Positions 55,458 to 64,000 of a stretch of 64,000 nucleotides of DNA are shown here, piece after piece. This DNA comes from Bacteroidales bacterium (GTDB lineage: Bacteria; Bacteroidota; Bacteroidia; Bacteroidales; UBA932). The stretch covers positions 1 through 64,000 of the forward strand of contig JAAYCA010000007.1 of NCBI GenBank assembly GCA_012744435.1. The letters run 5' to 3'. Each line of letters starts with the position of its first letter. Position 1 is the stretch's first letter. The notes under the pieces were generated by a model. It saw nothing but the letters and a program-made list of their open reading frames with translations, searched no databases and was not told where the DNA came from. Position numbers and translations under genes: made by a program.

Positions 55458-56498
55458 TTATCGGGACACCCGTCCGGAGGCGTCGCCCTTCATCAGGGCC
55501 TCGACTTCGGCTACGGTGACCTGGTTGTAATCTCCGAAAACGGTATGTTTGAGACAGGAGGCCGCAACGGCGAAATCCAGCGCGCGCCGGTCGTCGCCGG
55601 GCCAGGTGAGCAGGCCGTAGATAAGCCCGCCCATGAAGGAATCTCCGCCGCCTACGCGGTCCACGATGTGGGTGATGTCGTAGCGGGGGGATTCGAAGAG
55701 CTGCTCGCCGTCCCAGAGCACGCCGCCCCAGGTGTTGTGGTTGGCGTTGATGGAACCGCGCAGCGTGATGATCACTTTCTTCGCCCGGGGGAAGCGTGCC
55801 ATCAGCTGCTCGCCCACGCTGCGGAATCGCTGCTGGTCGATCGCTCCGCCCGTGGACGCCGCATCGAAGCCCTCCGGCTTGATGCCGAAGACCTTCTCCG
55901 CATCCTCCTCGTTTCCGAGGAGGATATCACAGCCTTCCACCAGGGCGGGCATCACCTCGCCGGGCTGTTTTCCGTATTTCCAAAGGTTCTTCCGGTAGTT
56001 GAGGTCGCAGCTGACCGTCAGGCCCAGCCGGTTTGCGGCGCGGATGGCCTCCAGGCAAACCGCCGCCGCGCCCTGGCTCAGGGCGGGAGTGATGCCGGTC
56101 CAGTGGAACCAGTCGGCGCCGGCGAGGACTTTCTCCCAGTCGATCATGCCGGGCTGGATCGTGGCGATGGACGAACCGGCGCGGTCATAGACGACTTTGC
56201 TGGGGCGCGCCACGGCGCCGGTCTCAAGGTAATAGATCCCAAGGCGGTCGCCGCCGGACAGGATGCCGGACGTATCCACTCCATAGGCGCGCAGGTCACG
56301 GAGGCAGGCTTTGGCGATATCGTTGTCGGGAAGGCGGGTCACGAACGCGGCGTCGATGCCGTAGTTCGCAAGGGACACGGCCACGTTGGCCTCGCCGCCG
56401 CCGAAGGTGGCGTCAAAACTGCGGGCCTGGCCGAAACGCAGATGTTCCGGGGTGGAGAGCCGGAGCATGATCTCTCCGAAGGTGATGACTCTGGGCAT
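55458..56498 (-). CDS. kdgK: 2-keto-3-deoxygluconate kinase (PfkB family)
   Basis: A 346-aa ribokinase-fold sugar kinase. Signatures: FGEIMLRLSTPEHLRFGQARSFDATFGGGEANVAVSLA (in parts: TFGEIMLRLSTPE, GGGEANVAVSLA) and the C-terminal DRVGGGDSFMGGLIYGLL with the catalytic Asp. The family pattern and the neighbouring eda gene point to KDG as the substrate. It starts 6 bases after der and precedes eda by 10. Length is typical. Confidence 0.93.
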   Translation of the reverse strand: MPRVITFGEIMLRLSTPEHLRFGQARSFDATFGGGEANVAVSLANYGIDAAFVTRLPDNDIAKACLRDLRAYGVDTSGILSGGDRLGIYYLETGAVARPSKVVYDRAGSSIATIQPGMIDWEKVLAGADWFHWTGITPALSQGAAAVCLEAIRAANRLGLTVSCDLNYRKNLWKYGKQPGEVMPALVEGCDILLGNEEDAEKVFGIKPEGFDAASTGGAIDQQRFRSVGEQLMARFPRAKKVIITLRGSINANHNTWGGVLWDGEQLFESPRYDITHIVDRVGGGDSFMGGLIYGLLTWPGDDRRALDFAVAASCLKHTVFGDYNQVTVAEVEALMKGDASGRVSR

Positions 56499-56504
56499 TT
56501 GGTT

Positions 56505-57812
56505 TTATTTTTGGCGGCAGTAGATCTGGACCGGACAGCCGGTGAGATTGAAGTTGGTGCGGAGCTGGTTCTCCAGGAAACGCTTGTACGGGTCCTTGAC
56601 GTACTGCGGCAGATTGCAGAAGAAAGCGAAGGCCGGGAAGGCGGTCGGGAGCTGGGTCACATATTTGATTTTCACGTATTTTCCCTTCCAGGCCGGCGGC
56701 GGCGTCTCTTCGATCACGGGCAGCAACGCTTCGTTGAGGCGGGCCGTGGGGATCTTCTGGGAATAGTTGGCGTAGACCTGCGCGGCGGCGTCCAGCACGT
56801 CCTGGATGCGCTGCATCTTCACCACGGAGGTGAAGATCACGGGGACGTCGTTGAACGGGGCGAGCCGCTCCTTGAGCGCGGCGGTATAGTCGCGCAGGGT
56901 GTTGGAATCTTTCAGGAACAGATCCCACTTGTTCACCACGACCACACAGCCCTTCCGGTTCTTGACGATGAGGTTGAAGATGCTCATGTCCTGGGCTTCC
57001 ATGCCGGAGGTGGCGTCGATCATCAGGATGCAGACGTCGGCGTGCTCGATGGCGCGGATGGAGCGCATCACGGAATAGAATTCCAGGTCCTCCCGGACCC
57101 TGGCCTTGCGGCGGATACCGGCCGTGTCCACGAGCATGAATTCGTGGCCGAATTTGTTGTAATGCGTCTCGATGGCGTCGCGCGTGGTGCCCGCCACCGG
57201 CGTGACGATGTTGCGCTCCTGCCCCAGCAGGGCGTTGGTCAGCGAGGATTTGCCGACATTGGGCTTGCCCACGATGGCGATGCGGGGGAGTCCGGCGTAC
57301 GGGTCCTCCGTCTGCCCCTCCTCGGGCAGCGCGGCCACCACGGCGTCCAGCAGGTCGCCGGTGCCGCTGCCGTTGGCCGCCGAGATGCTGTAGATCTCGC
57401 CCAGGCCCAGGGAATAGAACTGGTAGGCGTCGAACATCTTTTCGCCGGTGTCCACTTTGTTGACGCACAGTACGACGGGCTTCCTGGTCCGCCGCAGGAT
57501 GTCGGCGATCCCGGCGTCGTAGTCTGTGATGCCGGTGGCCGCCTCGACCATGAACAGGACCAGGTCCGCTTCGTCGATCGCGATCTGCACCTGCGAACGG
57601 ATGGCCGATTCGAATACGTCGTCGGAATTGGTGGTGTATCCACCCGTATCCACGACGGAGAACTCCCGGCCACACCATTCGCAGCGGCCGTAATGCCGGT
57701 CGCGGGTCACGCCGGCGGTGTCGTCGACGATGGCCTGCCGCATTCCGACGAGGCGGTTGAAAAGGGTGGATTTGCCGACATTGGGCCGGCCGACGATGGC
57801 AACGAGACTCAT
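56505..57812 (-). CDS. der: GTPase Der (EngA), 50S ribosome assembly
   Basis: A 435-aa protein with two tandem GTPase domains and a C-terminal KH-like domain. First domain: GRPNVGKST (8-16) and DTGGY; second: GKPNVGKSS and [11 protein letters not shown]. Der acts in 50S subunit maturation and is essential. It starts 3 bases after the small Cys-rich protein gene and is followed 6 bases later by kdgK. Length is normal. Confidence 0.97.
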   Translation of the reverse strand: MSLVAIVGRPNVGKSTLFNRLVGMRQAIVDDTAGVTRDRHYGRCEWCGREFSVVDTGGYTTNSDDVFESAIRSQVQIAIDEADLVLFMVEAATGITDYDAGIADILRRTRKPVVLCVNKVDTGEKMFDAYQFYSLGLGEIYSISAANGSGTGDLLDAVVAALPEEGQTEDPYAGLPRIAIVGKPNVGKSSLTNALLGQERNIVTPVAGTTRDAIETHYNKFGHEFMLVDTAGIRRKARVREDLEFYSVMRSIRAIEHADVCILMIDATSGMEAQDMSIFNLIVKNRKGCVVVVNKWDLFLKDSNTLRDYTAALKERLAPFNDVPVIFTSVVKMQRIQDVLDAAAQVYANYSQKIPTARLNEALLPVIEETPPPAWKGKYVKIKYVTQLPTAFPAFAFFCNLPQYVKDPYKRFLENQLRTNFNLTGCPVQIYCRQK

Positions 57813-57815
57813 AGA

Positions 57816-58046
57816 CTATTTGTTGTAAAATTGACAGTCCTGACAGGCTTCGGATTGCCCGCCCCGACAGGATTTTCCGTGCAGTGCGGCATCTTCATCC
57901 TTGAAGCAGCGGATGCCGCGTTTGCGCATTTCCTCGTTGGAGCCTACGTCGTAGTGCGGGAACTCCTTGCCGGAGAGGATGTTGATTCCCAACCCCAGCA
58001 CACAGAGCCCGACCAGGACGAGCACGACGAGGAAGACAGGCCACAT
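57816..58046 (-). CDS. Small membrane protein with four C-terminal cysteines
   Basis: A 76-aa protein with one N-terminal membrane helix (about 3-24, VFLVVLVLVGLCVLGLGINIL) and a polar tail containing EFPHYDVGSNEEMRKRGIRCFKDE and then Cys at about 60, 68 and 71. The pattern 'EFP-x-x-x-VG-x-N-x-x-x-R-x-x-GI-x-C' recalls small conserved Bacteroidota membrane proteins of unknown function (recalled, not searched). The spaced cysteines could bind a metal or form disulphides. It is packed between prs (6 bases) and der (3 bases), which supports real coding. Confidence 0.75.
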   Translation of the reverse strand: MWPVFLVVLVLVGLCVLGLGINILSGKEFPHYDVGSNEEMRKRGIRCFKDEDAALHGKSCRGGQSEACQDCQFYNK

Positions 58047-58052
58047 AGTTCC

Positions 58053-59024
58053 TTATTGGACGAAGTCCGGACTGATGGCTTCGTAGTTGTATACCTTGTG
58101 GATGATCGAGGCGAAGACCTCGGCCATCGAGACGATGCGGATCTTCGGATCGTCGGCGAGCTCCGGGTGGGGGATGGTGTCGGTGATGAAGATCTCTTCC
58201 ATGGGGGAATCGTGGATGCGCTGGAGGGCGTTGCCGGAAAGCATGCCGTGCGTGGCGCAGGCGCGCACGCTGTGGGCGCCCCGGCTCATCAGCACCTCGG
58301 CGGCCTTGCAGAGCGTGCCCGCGGTGTCGATCATGTCATCCACGATGATGATGTCCTTGTCTTCGATCTCGCCGATGGCGGTGATGGAACCGACCACGTT
58401 GGCCCGCTCGCGGGTCTTGTGGCAGATGATCACCGGACACATCAGCTCCCGGGCATAGACGTTGGCACGCTTGGCGCCGCCCATGTCGGGTGCGGCGATG
58501 GCCAGGTTCTTGAAATGACGGTTGCTGATATAGGGGAGGAAGACCTTGCTGGCATACACATGGTCCACCGGGATGTCGAAGAAACCCTGGATCTGGCCGG
58601 CGTGAAGGTCGCAGGTCATGATGCGGTCCGCCCCGGCGGCCCGAAGCAGGTTCGCGACAAGTTTGGCGCCGATGGCTACGCGCGGCCGGTCCTTGCGGTC
58701 CTGCCTCGCCCAGCCGAAGTAGGGTATTACGGCCGTGACCTCGTCTGCCGACGCGCGCTTGGCTGCGTCGATGGAGAGGAGCAGTTCCATGAGATTGTCT
58801 GCCGGCGGGATCGTGGACTGGATGATGTAAACGGAGGCGCCACGGACGCTCTCCGAGTATTGGGGCTGGAATTCGCCGTCGCTGAAGGGGGTGACCTCCA
58901 GTGCGCCCAGATGCAGGTCGGGCTCTTCCGGGGACTTGATGGCGTTGATGTGGTCGATGACCTGACGGGCAAAGTCCTCAGAAGCTCTGCAGGCGAACAA
59001 TTCCAAACGGTGGGTGTGTATCAT
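58053..59024 (-). CDS. prs: Ribose-phosphate pyrophosphokinase (PRPP synthetase)
   Basis: A 323-aa enzyme that makes PRPP from ribose-5-phosphate and ATP for nucleotide, His and Trp synthesis. Motifs: FSDGEFQPQYSESVRGASVYIIQS (in part), PYFGWARQDRKDRPR, CDLHAGQIQGFFDIPVDH (in part) and the PRPP loop IVDDMIDTAGTL. Length is slightly above the ~315 aa norm owing to a short insert near residue 30 (KSPEEPD). It lies 15 bases after engB in the same unit. Confidence 0.96.
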   Translation of the reverse strand: MIHTHRLELFACRASEDFARQVIDHINAIKSPEEPDLHLGALEVTPFSDGEFQPQYSESVRGASVYIIQSTIPPADNLMELLLSIDAAKRASADEVTAVIPYFGWARQDRKDRPRVAIGAKLVANLLRAAGADRIMTCDLHAGQIQGFFDIPVDHVYASKVFLPYISNRHFKNLAIAAPDMGGAKRANVYARELMCPVIICHKTRERANVVGSITAIGEIEDKDIIIVDDMIDTAGTLCKAAEVLMSRGAHSVRACATHGMLSGNALQRIHDSPMEEIFITDTIPHPELADDPKIRIVSMAEVFASIIHKVYNYEAISPDFVQ

Positions 59025-59039
59025 GACTGTATGTTGGGT

Positions 59040-59636
59040 TTAAATCGTCTCGAGTATGTTTTCGATGTAGTCCAGGATCTCCTCCTTGCCGCGGTGCGTC
59101 TGCGAGGAGCTGCAGAAGACGGGCGGGAGCTCTTCCCACTGCTCCAGCAGGATCTGCCGGTTGCGCTCGAGCTGCGCCGCGAGGACATTGGGACCCTGTT
59201 TGTCGCATTTGGTCAGGATCAGGGCGAATGGGACCTGGTGTTCGCCCAGTTCTGCAAGGAATTCCCGGTCGATTTCCGTGATGTCGTGCCGGGAGTCGAC
59301 AAGGACGAACAGCAGGACCATTTCTTCCGAGTTCAGGATGTAGTCCCGGATCATGGCGGCGAGTTCTTCGCGGCCCTTCTGGTTCAGCTTGGCATAGCCG
59401 TAACCCGGCAAGTCCACCAGATACCAGCTGTCGTTGATGAGGAAATGGTTTACCAATTTCGTCTTGCCGGGGGTGGATGAGGTCATCGCCAGTTTGCGGT
59501 TGCCGCATAAACTGTTGATGAGAGAGGATTTGCCGACGTTGGACCTTCCGATGAAGGCGAACTCCGGCAATCTGCGCTTGGGCTTCTGTGATATCCGGGT
59601 GCTGCTGCCTGCGAACACGGCCTCGGAAATCTTCAT
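59040..59636 (-). CDS. engB: Ribosome-biogenesis GTPase EngB (YsxC/YihA)
   Basis: A 198-aa TrmE-Era-type small GTPase needed for 50S assembly. Motifs: G1 GRSNVGKSS (about 30-38), G2 region TSSTPGKTK, G3 LVDLPGYGYAK, G4 TKCDK. The ATG at 59636 gives a canonical length. It has its own -7 box and is the first gene of an eight-gene unit running to the omega-amidase. Confidence 0.96.
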   Translation of the reverse strand: MKISEAVFAGSSTRISQKPKRRLPEFAFIGRSNVGKSSLINSLCGNRKLAMTSSTPGKTKLVNHFLINDSWYLVDLPGYGYAKLNQKGREELAAMIRDYILNSEEMVLLFVLVDSRHDITEIDREFLAELGEHQVPFALILTKCDKQGPNVLAAQLERNRQILLEQWEELPPVFCSSSQTHRGKEEILDYIENILETI

Positions 59637-59660
59637 ACAATACTAACGCTTAAAATCATA

Positions 59661-59668
59661 CAAAGATA
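59661..59668 (-). promoter_or_regulatory. -7 box (TATCTTTG) of the engB operon
   Basis: Perfect TAnnTTTG match on the minus strand with a short leader (about 18-24 bases). Eighteen bases around it are identical to the recJ promoter. No other promoter was seen down to 52562, so it may drive all eight genes. Confidence 0.6.
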
Positions 59669-59751
59669 ATAAAAAAAGTGTAATCTTGACCTTACTTTCC
59701 ATAGCATGTGCACAGGTGGAAAGTTGATGTAGGAAAACCGAAGAATTTACG

Positions 59752-59759
59752 TACTTTTG
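59752..59759 (+). promoter_or_regulatory. -7 box (TACTTTTG) of xseA
   Basis: Perfect TAnnTTTG match ending 7 bases before the xseA ATG, so the mRNA is probably leaderless. The 12 bases CGTACTTTTGTA are shared with the exbB promoter. Confidence 0.6.
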
Positions 59760-59766
59760 TATTGCT

Positions 59767-60870
59767 ATGGAGACGGATTTCATAGACCTGCTCGAATTGC
59801 AGTTGCGGCTGCGGGAGGAGATTGAAGATTCCTTCCCGGAGCGGCTCTGGGTGCGGGCGGAGATCGCCTCCGTGCAGGCCAAGGCCAACGGCCACTGCTA
59901 CCTCGACCTCGCCCAGAGCGAGGGCGGGCGGATCGTGGCGAAGGCCAAGGCCGTGATCTGGCGGAGCCGCTTTGCTCCGTTGCGGGCCTATTTCCGCGAA
60001 GCGACGGGGGGCGAGCTCGCCGCCGGGATGGAGGTGCTGCTGCGGGTGCAGGTGAGCTACAGCGAACTCTACGGCCTGTCGCTGACGGTCGATGAGATCG
60101 AGCCGCGTTTCACCCTCGGCGCCGCCGAACTGCAGCGCCGCAAGACCCTGGAGAAGCTCGAGGCGGACGGTCTGCTGGACCGGCAGCAGGAGTTGGAGCC
60201 GGCACTGCTGCCGTATCGCCTGGCCGTGATCTCCGCGCGGGATGCGGCCGGCTACGGCGACTTCCGGCGCCATTTGGAGGAGAACGCTTACGGTTTCGCC
60301 TTCGAGGTGTCGCTCTTCGAGGCCACGATGCAGGGGGAGGAGGCTCCGGCGAGCATCGTGGACGCGTTGGAGCGCGTGGAATGTGCTCCGGAACCCTACG
60401 ACGCCGTGCTGCTGATGCGGGGCGGAGGTTCTGCGCTGGACCTCGCCTGTTTCGACGATTACGGCCTGTGCTTCGCCATTGCGAACTGCCCGGTGCCGGT
60501 GTACACGGCCATTGGCCATGACCGCGACGTGCATGTCGCGGACCGGGTGGCCCATGATGCCGTCAAGACCCCTACGGCCCTGGCGGACCGCTTCATCGAT
60601 GCGCTTGCCGCCGAGGATGAACGTATCAGCGCCTTCGGCAACCGCCTGCGGATGGCCTTTGCAGCCAGGCTTGCCGGGATGGAGCAGCGGATCCTCGCGC
60701 TTGGCGAAAGGATCCGTGCCGCAGATCCCCGGGGTGTGCTGGCGCGGGGTTATACCCTGGTTACGGATGCCGGCGGGGTGGTGGTCAAATCCGCCCGGCA
60801 GCTCCCGGCCGGGACGAAGTTCAGGCTGCTGTTTGCCGACGGCACGGTGGAAGCCGTTGCCGTAGAATGA
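59767..60870 (+). CDS. xseA: Exonuclease VII large subunit
   Basis: A 367-aa protein. N-terminal OB-fold (LRLREEIEDSFPERLWVRAEIASVQAK in part; HCYLDLAQSEGGRIVAKAKAVIW) and the catalytic part with VISARDAAGYGDFRRHL, MRGGGSALDLACFDD, and AIGHDRDVHVADRVAHDAVKTPTALAD (in part), the equivalents of the family's RGGGS and GHE-T-D motifs. It is shorter than E. coli XseA (about 456 aa), mainly in the coiled-coil before the C-terminus. With XseB it degrades single-stranded DNA from both ends. A leaderless promoter precedes it and xseB follows after 63 bases. Confidence 0.93.
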   Translation: METDFIDLLELQLRLREEIEDSFPERLWVRAEIASVQAKANGHCYLDLAQSEGGRIVAKAKAVIWRSRFAPLRAYFREATGGELAAGMEVLLRVQVSYSELYGLSLTVDEIEPRFTLGAAELQRRKTLEKLEADGLLDRQQELEPALLPYRLAVISARDAAGYGDFRRHLEENAYGFAFEVSLFEATMQGEEAPASIVDALERVECAPEPYDAVLLMRGGGSALDLACFDDYGLCFAIANCPVPVYTAIGHDRDVHVADRVAHDAVKTPTALADRFIDALAAEDERISAFGNRLRMAFAARLAGMEQRILALGERIRAADPRGVLARGYTLVTDAGGVVVKSARQLPAGTKFRLLFADGTVEAVAVE

Positions 60871-60933
60871 TGGATGGCGGCGGACAGCGAGTGAAAAATA
60901 ATCTCCGTCCGGGAAGATAGAAGATAAAGGAAT

Positions 60934-61113
60934 ATGGAAGAAAAATTCGACTACAACGAGGCGATCGCCGAGCTGGAAAGGATCGCCGCCCGGGTGGAAG
61001 ACCCTGCAACCGGTCTCGACGAGATCGACCGCTGCATCAAGCGGTCGGACGAACTCATCGGCCGTTGCCGCGAATACCTGCGCTCAGCACGAACCAAAAC
61101 GGACGAGTTATGA
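60934..61113 (+). CDS. xseB: Exonuclease VII small subunit
   Basis: A 59-aa reading frame, too short for most gene callers. It starts MEEKFDYNEAIAELERIAAR and continues with VEDPATGLDEIDRCIKRSDELI, the XseB pattern (FEE-x-x-x-LE-x-I...LE-x-G...L-x-x-S-x-x-x-Y-x-x-G). It is predicted to be a helical hairpin that packs on the XseA coiled coil. It ends TGA at 61111-61113, overlapping the glgB ATG at 61110 (ATGA). The short length fits a matching short XseA coiled coil. Confidence 0.88.
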   Translation: MEEKFDYNEAIAELERIAARVEDPATGLDEIDRCIKRSDELIGRCREYLRSARTKTDEL

Positions 61114-63077
61114 TAAAGAAGATCTATCAGACCGACCCCTGGCTGGAGCCGTTCAAGGGCGCGATCGAAGCACGTCACGAGCGGATTCTCGCCGACCGCC
61201 GCAAACTCGCGGGAGAGGGCCCGCTGTCCGCGGCGGTCAACAACCACATCTACTATCCGCTCCACAAAGAAGACGGGGAATGGGTGATCCGCGAGTGGGC
61301 CCCCAATGCCACGCGGATCTACCTGATCGGGGAGGGCAACAACTGGAAGCGCATCGACAGCTATGCTTTCAAGCCCGTCGGCGCAGGCAACTGGGAGCTC
61401 CGCCTGCCGGAGATGTTTCTCCGTCACGGAGAACTGTACAAACTTTGGATCGAGTGGCCCGGCGGGGGCGGGGAGCGTCTGCCCGCCTATGTGACCCGCG
61501 TGGTCCAGGATCCGGAAACCAAGATCTTCTCGGCACAGGTCTGGGCTCCCGCGGAGCCGTTCAGATGGACGGGCCGCAAGCCCGGCCGCCGGCCGCATCC
61601 CCTTATTTACGAATGCCACATCGGCATGAGCTCCGAGCAGGAGAAAGTGGCATCCTTCGAAGAATTCCGCCGCGACGTGCTGCCGCGCGTCGCGAAACTG
61701 GGCTACAACGTCCTGCAGATCATGGCGCTCCAGGAGCACCCCTATTACGGGTCCTTCGGCTACCAGGTGTCCAATTTCTTTGCGTTGAGCTCGCGTTTCG
61801 GCACGCCCGAGGAGTTCAAGGCGCTGGTGGACGACGCCCACCGCCGCGGTATCGCCGTGATTATGGATATCGTCCACTCCCATGCCGTGGAGAACGAAGC
61901 GGAGGGCCTGGGCTGTCTGGACGGCCACGAGGACCTGTATTTCTACAAAGGCCCGCAGGGGCACCACCCCGCCTGGGGCTCGCGCTGCTTCGACTATGGC
62001 AAGGATGAAGTCAAGTATTTCCTGCTTGCCAACTGCAAATACTGGATGGAAGAATACCGCCTGGACGGTTTCCGTTTCGACGGGGTCACGAGCATGATTT
62101 ACTGGGACCACGGTCTGGGCAAGGATTTCGGCAACTATGCCTATTACTTTGACCAGGGCGTGGACGAGAACGCCGTCAGCTATCTGGCCCTTGCCAACCA
62201 GCTGATCCACGAGATCGATCCCGCGGCGATTACGATCGCCGAAGACGTCAGCGGCATGGCCGGCCTGGCCGCGCCTTTCGAGGCGGGGGGCGTGGGCTTC
62301 GATTTCCGTATGGCGATGGGCATCGCCGACCACTGGATCAAGTGGATCAAAGAGCTCTCCGACGACCAGTGGAGCATGGGCGGCATCTGGTGGGAGCTGA
62401 CCAACAAGCGCGTCGACGAACACACGGTGTCTTACGCAGAGTGCCACGACCAGGCGCTCGTGGGCGACAAGACCATCATCTTCCGCCTGGTCGACAAGGA
62501 GATGTACTGGTCGATGGACAAGGCCTCGCAGAACCTGATCGTGGACCGGGGCATCGCCCTGCACAAACTGATCCGGCTCGTGACCCTGGCCACCTCGGGC
62601 GGCGGCTATCTCAATTTCATGGGCAACGAATTCGGTCATCCCGAATGGATAGACTTCCCGCGCGAGGGCAACGGCTGGTCCTGCAAATATGCCCGCCGGC
62701 AGTGGTCTCTCGCTGACAATCCGCTGCTCCGTTATGGCGGCCTGCAGGCTTTCGACGCGGAAATGGTCCACTACGTCAAACGCGAGCGCATCCTCTCCGG
62801 AGAGCTGAAGCAACTTTATGTCGATGAAGCGAGGAAAGTTTTGATTTTCAGCCGCGGAAATAGTATCTTTGCATTCAATTTCAACCCGGTTGCGTCTTTC
62901 GAGGATTTCCGCTTCGGGGCGCCCGACGGAGAGTATGCCCTGGCATTCGATTCCGACGAGCCTGAATTCGGAGGATTTTCGAGGCTGGGGCGAGGCGAGC
63001 GCCATGCCACGGTGGATGGCGTCCTGTCGCTCTACCTGCCCAGCCGCGTCGCAATCGTGTTGAAAAAAACCAAATAA
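61110..63077 (+). CDS. glgB: 1,4-alpha-glucan branching enzyme (GH13)
   Basis: A 655-aa branching enzyme of the eukaryote-like/short type. N-terminal CBM48 domain (IREWAPNATRIYLIGEGNNW) followed by the GH13 barrel: IMALQEHPYYGSFGYQV, MDIVHSHAVEN, the nucleophile D324 in GFRFDGVTSM, acid/base E378 in TIAEDVSG, and the second Asp region CHDQALVGDK. It adds alpha-1,6 branches to glycogen. I chose the ATG at 61110; the longer frame is inside xseB. The stop is followed 9 bases later by the debranching-enzyme gene, so both belong to glycogen metabolism. Confidence 0.95.
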   Translation: MIKKIYQTDPWLEPFKGAIEARHERILADRRKLAGEGPLSAAVNNHIYYPLHKEDGEWVIREWAPNATRIYLIGEGNNWKRIDSYAFKPVGAGNWELRLPEMFLRHGELYKLWIEWPGGGGERLPAYVTRVVQDPETKIFSAQVWAPAEPFRWTGRKPGRRPHPLIYECHIGMSSEQEKVASFEEFRRDVLPRVAKLGYNVLQIMALQEHPYYGSFGYQVSNFFALSSRFGTPEEFKALVDDAHRRGIAVIMDIVHSHAVENEAEGLGCLDGHEDLYFYKGPQGHHPAWGSRCFDYGKDEVKYFLLANCKYWMEEYRLDGFRFDGVTSMIYWDHGLGKDFGNYAYYFDQGVDENAVSYLALANQLIHEIDPAAITIAEDVSGMAGLAAPFEAGGVGFDFRMAMGIADHWIKWIKELSDDQWSMGGIWWELTNKRVDEHTVSYAECHDQALVGDKTIIFRLVDKEMYWSMDKASQNLIVDRGIALHKLIRLVTLATSGGGYLNFMGNEFGHPEWIDFPREGNGWSCKYARRQWSLADNPLLRYGGLQAFDAEMVHYVKRERILSGELKQLYVDEARKVLIFSRGNSIFAFNFNPVASFEDFRFGAPDGEYALAFDSDEPEFGGFSRLGRGERHATVDGVLSLYLPSRVAIVLKKTK

Positions 63078-63086
63078 CCCGCACAT

Positions 63087-64000
63087 ATGGCATTTCTGAA
63101 ATTCAACAAATCAGAGCTTGTCAACCTGGCCTACTCGCTCAAGCGGGAAATCTTGAGCGCAAACAAGACGGGCGCGTACTGCAACACCTCCATCGTGACC
63201 TGCAATACGCGCCGCTATCATGGCCTGTTGGCTGTCACGCTGGACCGCTTCGGCGGGGACCGTTTCCTGCTGCTGTCCGACCTGGACGAGACCCTGGTCG
63301 TGAACGGCAAGCAATTCAACCTCGGAATCCACTGCTACGGAGATATTTACGAACCGCGCGGCCACAAATACGTCGTGGACTTCAGCGCCGACCCGGTTCC
63401 GCAGATCACCTGCAAAGTCGGGGAGATCCTCTTCCGCAAGAGCATCGTGCTGGCTCCGGACTGGGACCAGGTCCTGGTCAAGTACGAGGTCCTCGAAAGC
63501 CCGGCGCCGGTCTTGCTGCAGCTTCGTCCGTACCTGGCGTTCCGCAACATCCACGACCTCACGCACGAGAATCCGCAGGCCGACATGTCCGGGACAGAGG
63601 TTCCGGGCGGGATGGTCTTCCGGTTGTACCGGGAGTTTCCCGACCTGCACCTCCAGCTGAGCGACGCCAAGGCGAAGTTCACCGCCAATCCGTACTGGAA
63701 CTACAACATCACCTACTCCGACGAATACCGCCGCGGTTTCGACTGCCGCGAGGACCTCGCGGTCCCCGGCTGGTTCGAAGCGCGCCTGAAAGCCGGAGAG
63801 TCGCTGGTCTTCTCGGCTTCGCTCCAGCAGGAGGAGGCCTCTGCGCTGAAACGCCGCTACAATTCCTGCGTCAGGGCTGCCGGCGAGATCACCAGCTACC
63901 ACGACCAGCTTCGCCGCTGCGCGGATTCGCTGATCACCAACCACAACGGCCGCAGGAAGATCAACGCCGGCCTCTCCTGGCTGTACAACGGCCTGCTCCG
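63087..64000 (+). CDS. Glycogen debranching enzyme, N-terminal part (cut by window end)
   Basis: The first 304 codons of a gene leaving the window on the right. It starts MAFLKFNKSELVNLAYSLKR and has ANKTGAYCNTSIVTCNTRRYHGLLAV (in part), the N-terminal signature of bacterial/archaeal amylo-alpha-1,6-glucosidases (GDE N-terminal domain), followed by LSDLDETLVVNGKQFNLGIHCYG (in part). The catalytic GH domain should lie to the right. It removes branch stubs from glycogen. It starts 9 bases after the glgB stop and is probably in the same operon (xseA-xseB-glgB-GDE). Confidence 0.9.
   Translation, partial: MAFLKFNKSELVNLAYSLKREILSANKTGAYCNTSIVTCNTRRYHGLLAVTLDRFGGDRFLLLSDLDETLVVNGKQFNLGIHCYGDIYEPRGHKYVVDFSADPVPQITCKVGEILFRKSIVLAPDWDQVLVKYEVLESPAPVLLQLRPYLAFRNIHDLTHENPQADMSGTEVPGGMVFRLYREFPDLHLQLSDAKAKFTANPYWNYNITYSDEYRRGFDCREDLAVPGWFEARLKAGESLVFSASLQQEEASALKRRYNSCVRAAGEITSYHDQLRRCADSLITNHNGRRKINAGLSWLYNGLL

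Overview
The window reads as chromosomal DNA of a GC-rich member of the Bacteroidales (Bacteroidota). The evidence is a SusC/SusD pair with a hybrid two-component regulator, a complete Bat (aerotolerance) operon, pyruvate phosphate dikinase, PIN-PhoH and DUF389 proteins typical of the phylum, and a recurrent TAnnTTTG promoter element (the Bacteroidota -7 box) in front of at least ten genes. Purine-rich Shine-Dalgarno sites are not evident. I cannot assign genus or species. I saw no tRNA, rRNA, CRISPR array, insertion sequence or prophage.

Layout. 1-2711: the N-terminus of a membrane protein leaving the window on the minus strand, divergent from recJ and a small membrane protein gene. 2708-9532 (minus): exbB-exbD-tonB-like-rluB-era-parC, one tightly packed transcription unit driven from a promoter that lies inside a perfect palindrome. 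9662-17792 (minus): the seven-gene Bat operon moxR-DUF58-membrane protein-batA-batB-batC-batD/E, in which every junction overlaps and batD and batE are fused. 17819-18616 truA (plus). 18663-25098 (minus): folC followed by a giant alpha-2-macroglobulin-like lipoprotein that lacks the thioester. 25150-30410 (plus): a stand-alone PurL-like protein, a PIN-PhoH ATPase, and ppdK, ending at an 18-bp perfect hairpin. 30543-31883 (minus): DUF389 membrane protein.

31928-46064 is a polysaccharide utilisation locus: a hybrid two-component regulator, SusC, SusD, a DUF3823 lipoprotein and three related CE1-type esterases, with no glycoside hydrolase in view. It probably handles an ester-decorated plant glycan. 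Its base composition looks less GC-rich than the flanks.

46206-52407 (plus): a 709-aa EF-hand-like membrane protein translationally coupled to a GT4 glycosyltransferase, then rpsO and pnp. 52562-59636 (minus): engB-prs-small Cys protein-der-kdgK-eda-MFS-omega-amidase, an apparently single operon that joins ribosome-assembly GTPases to the lower hexuronate (KDG/KDPG) pathway. 59767-64000 (plus): xseA-xseB-glgB-glycogen debranching enzyme (cut by the window end). Several promoters sit only 7-15 bases from the start codon, so leaderless mRNAs are likely common here.
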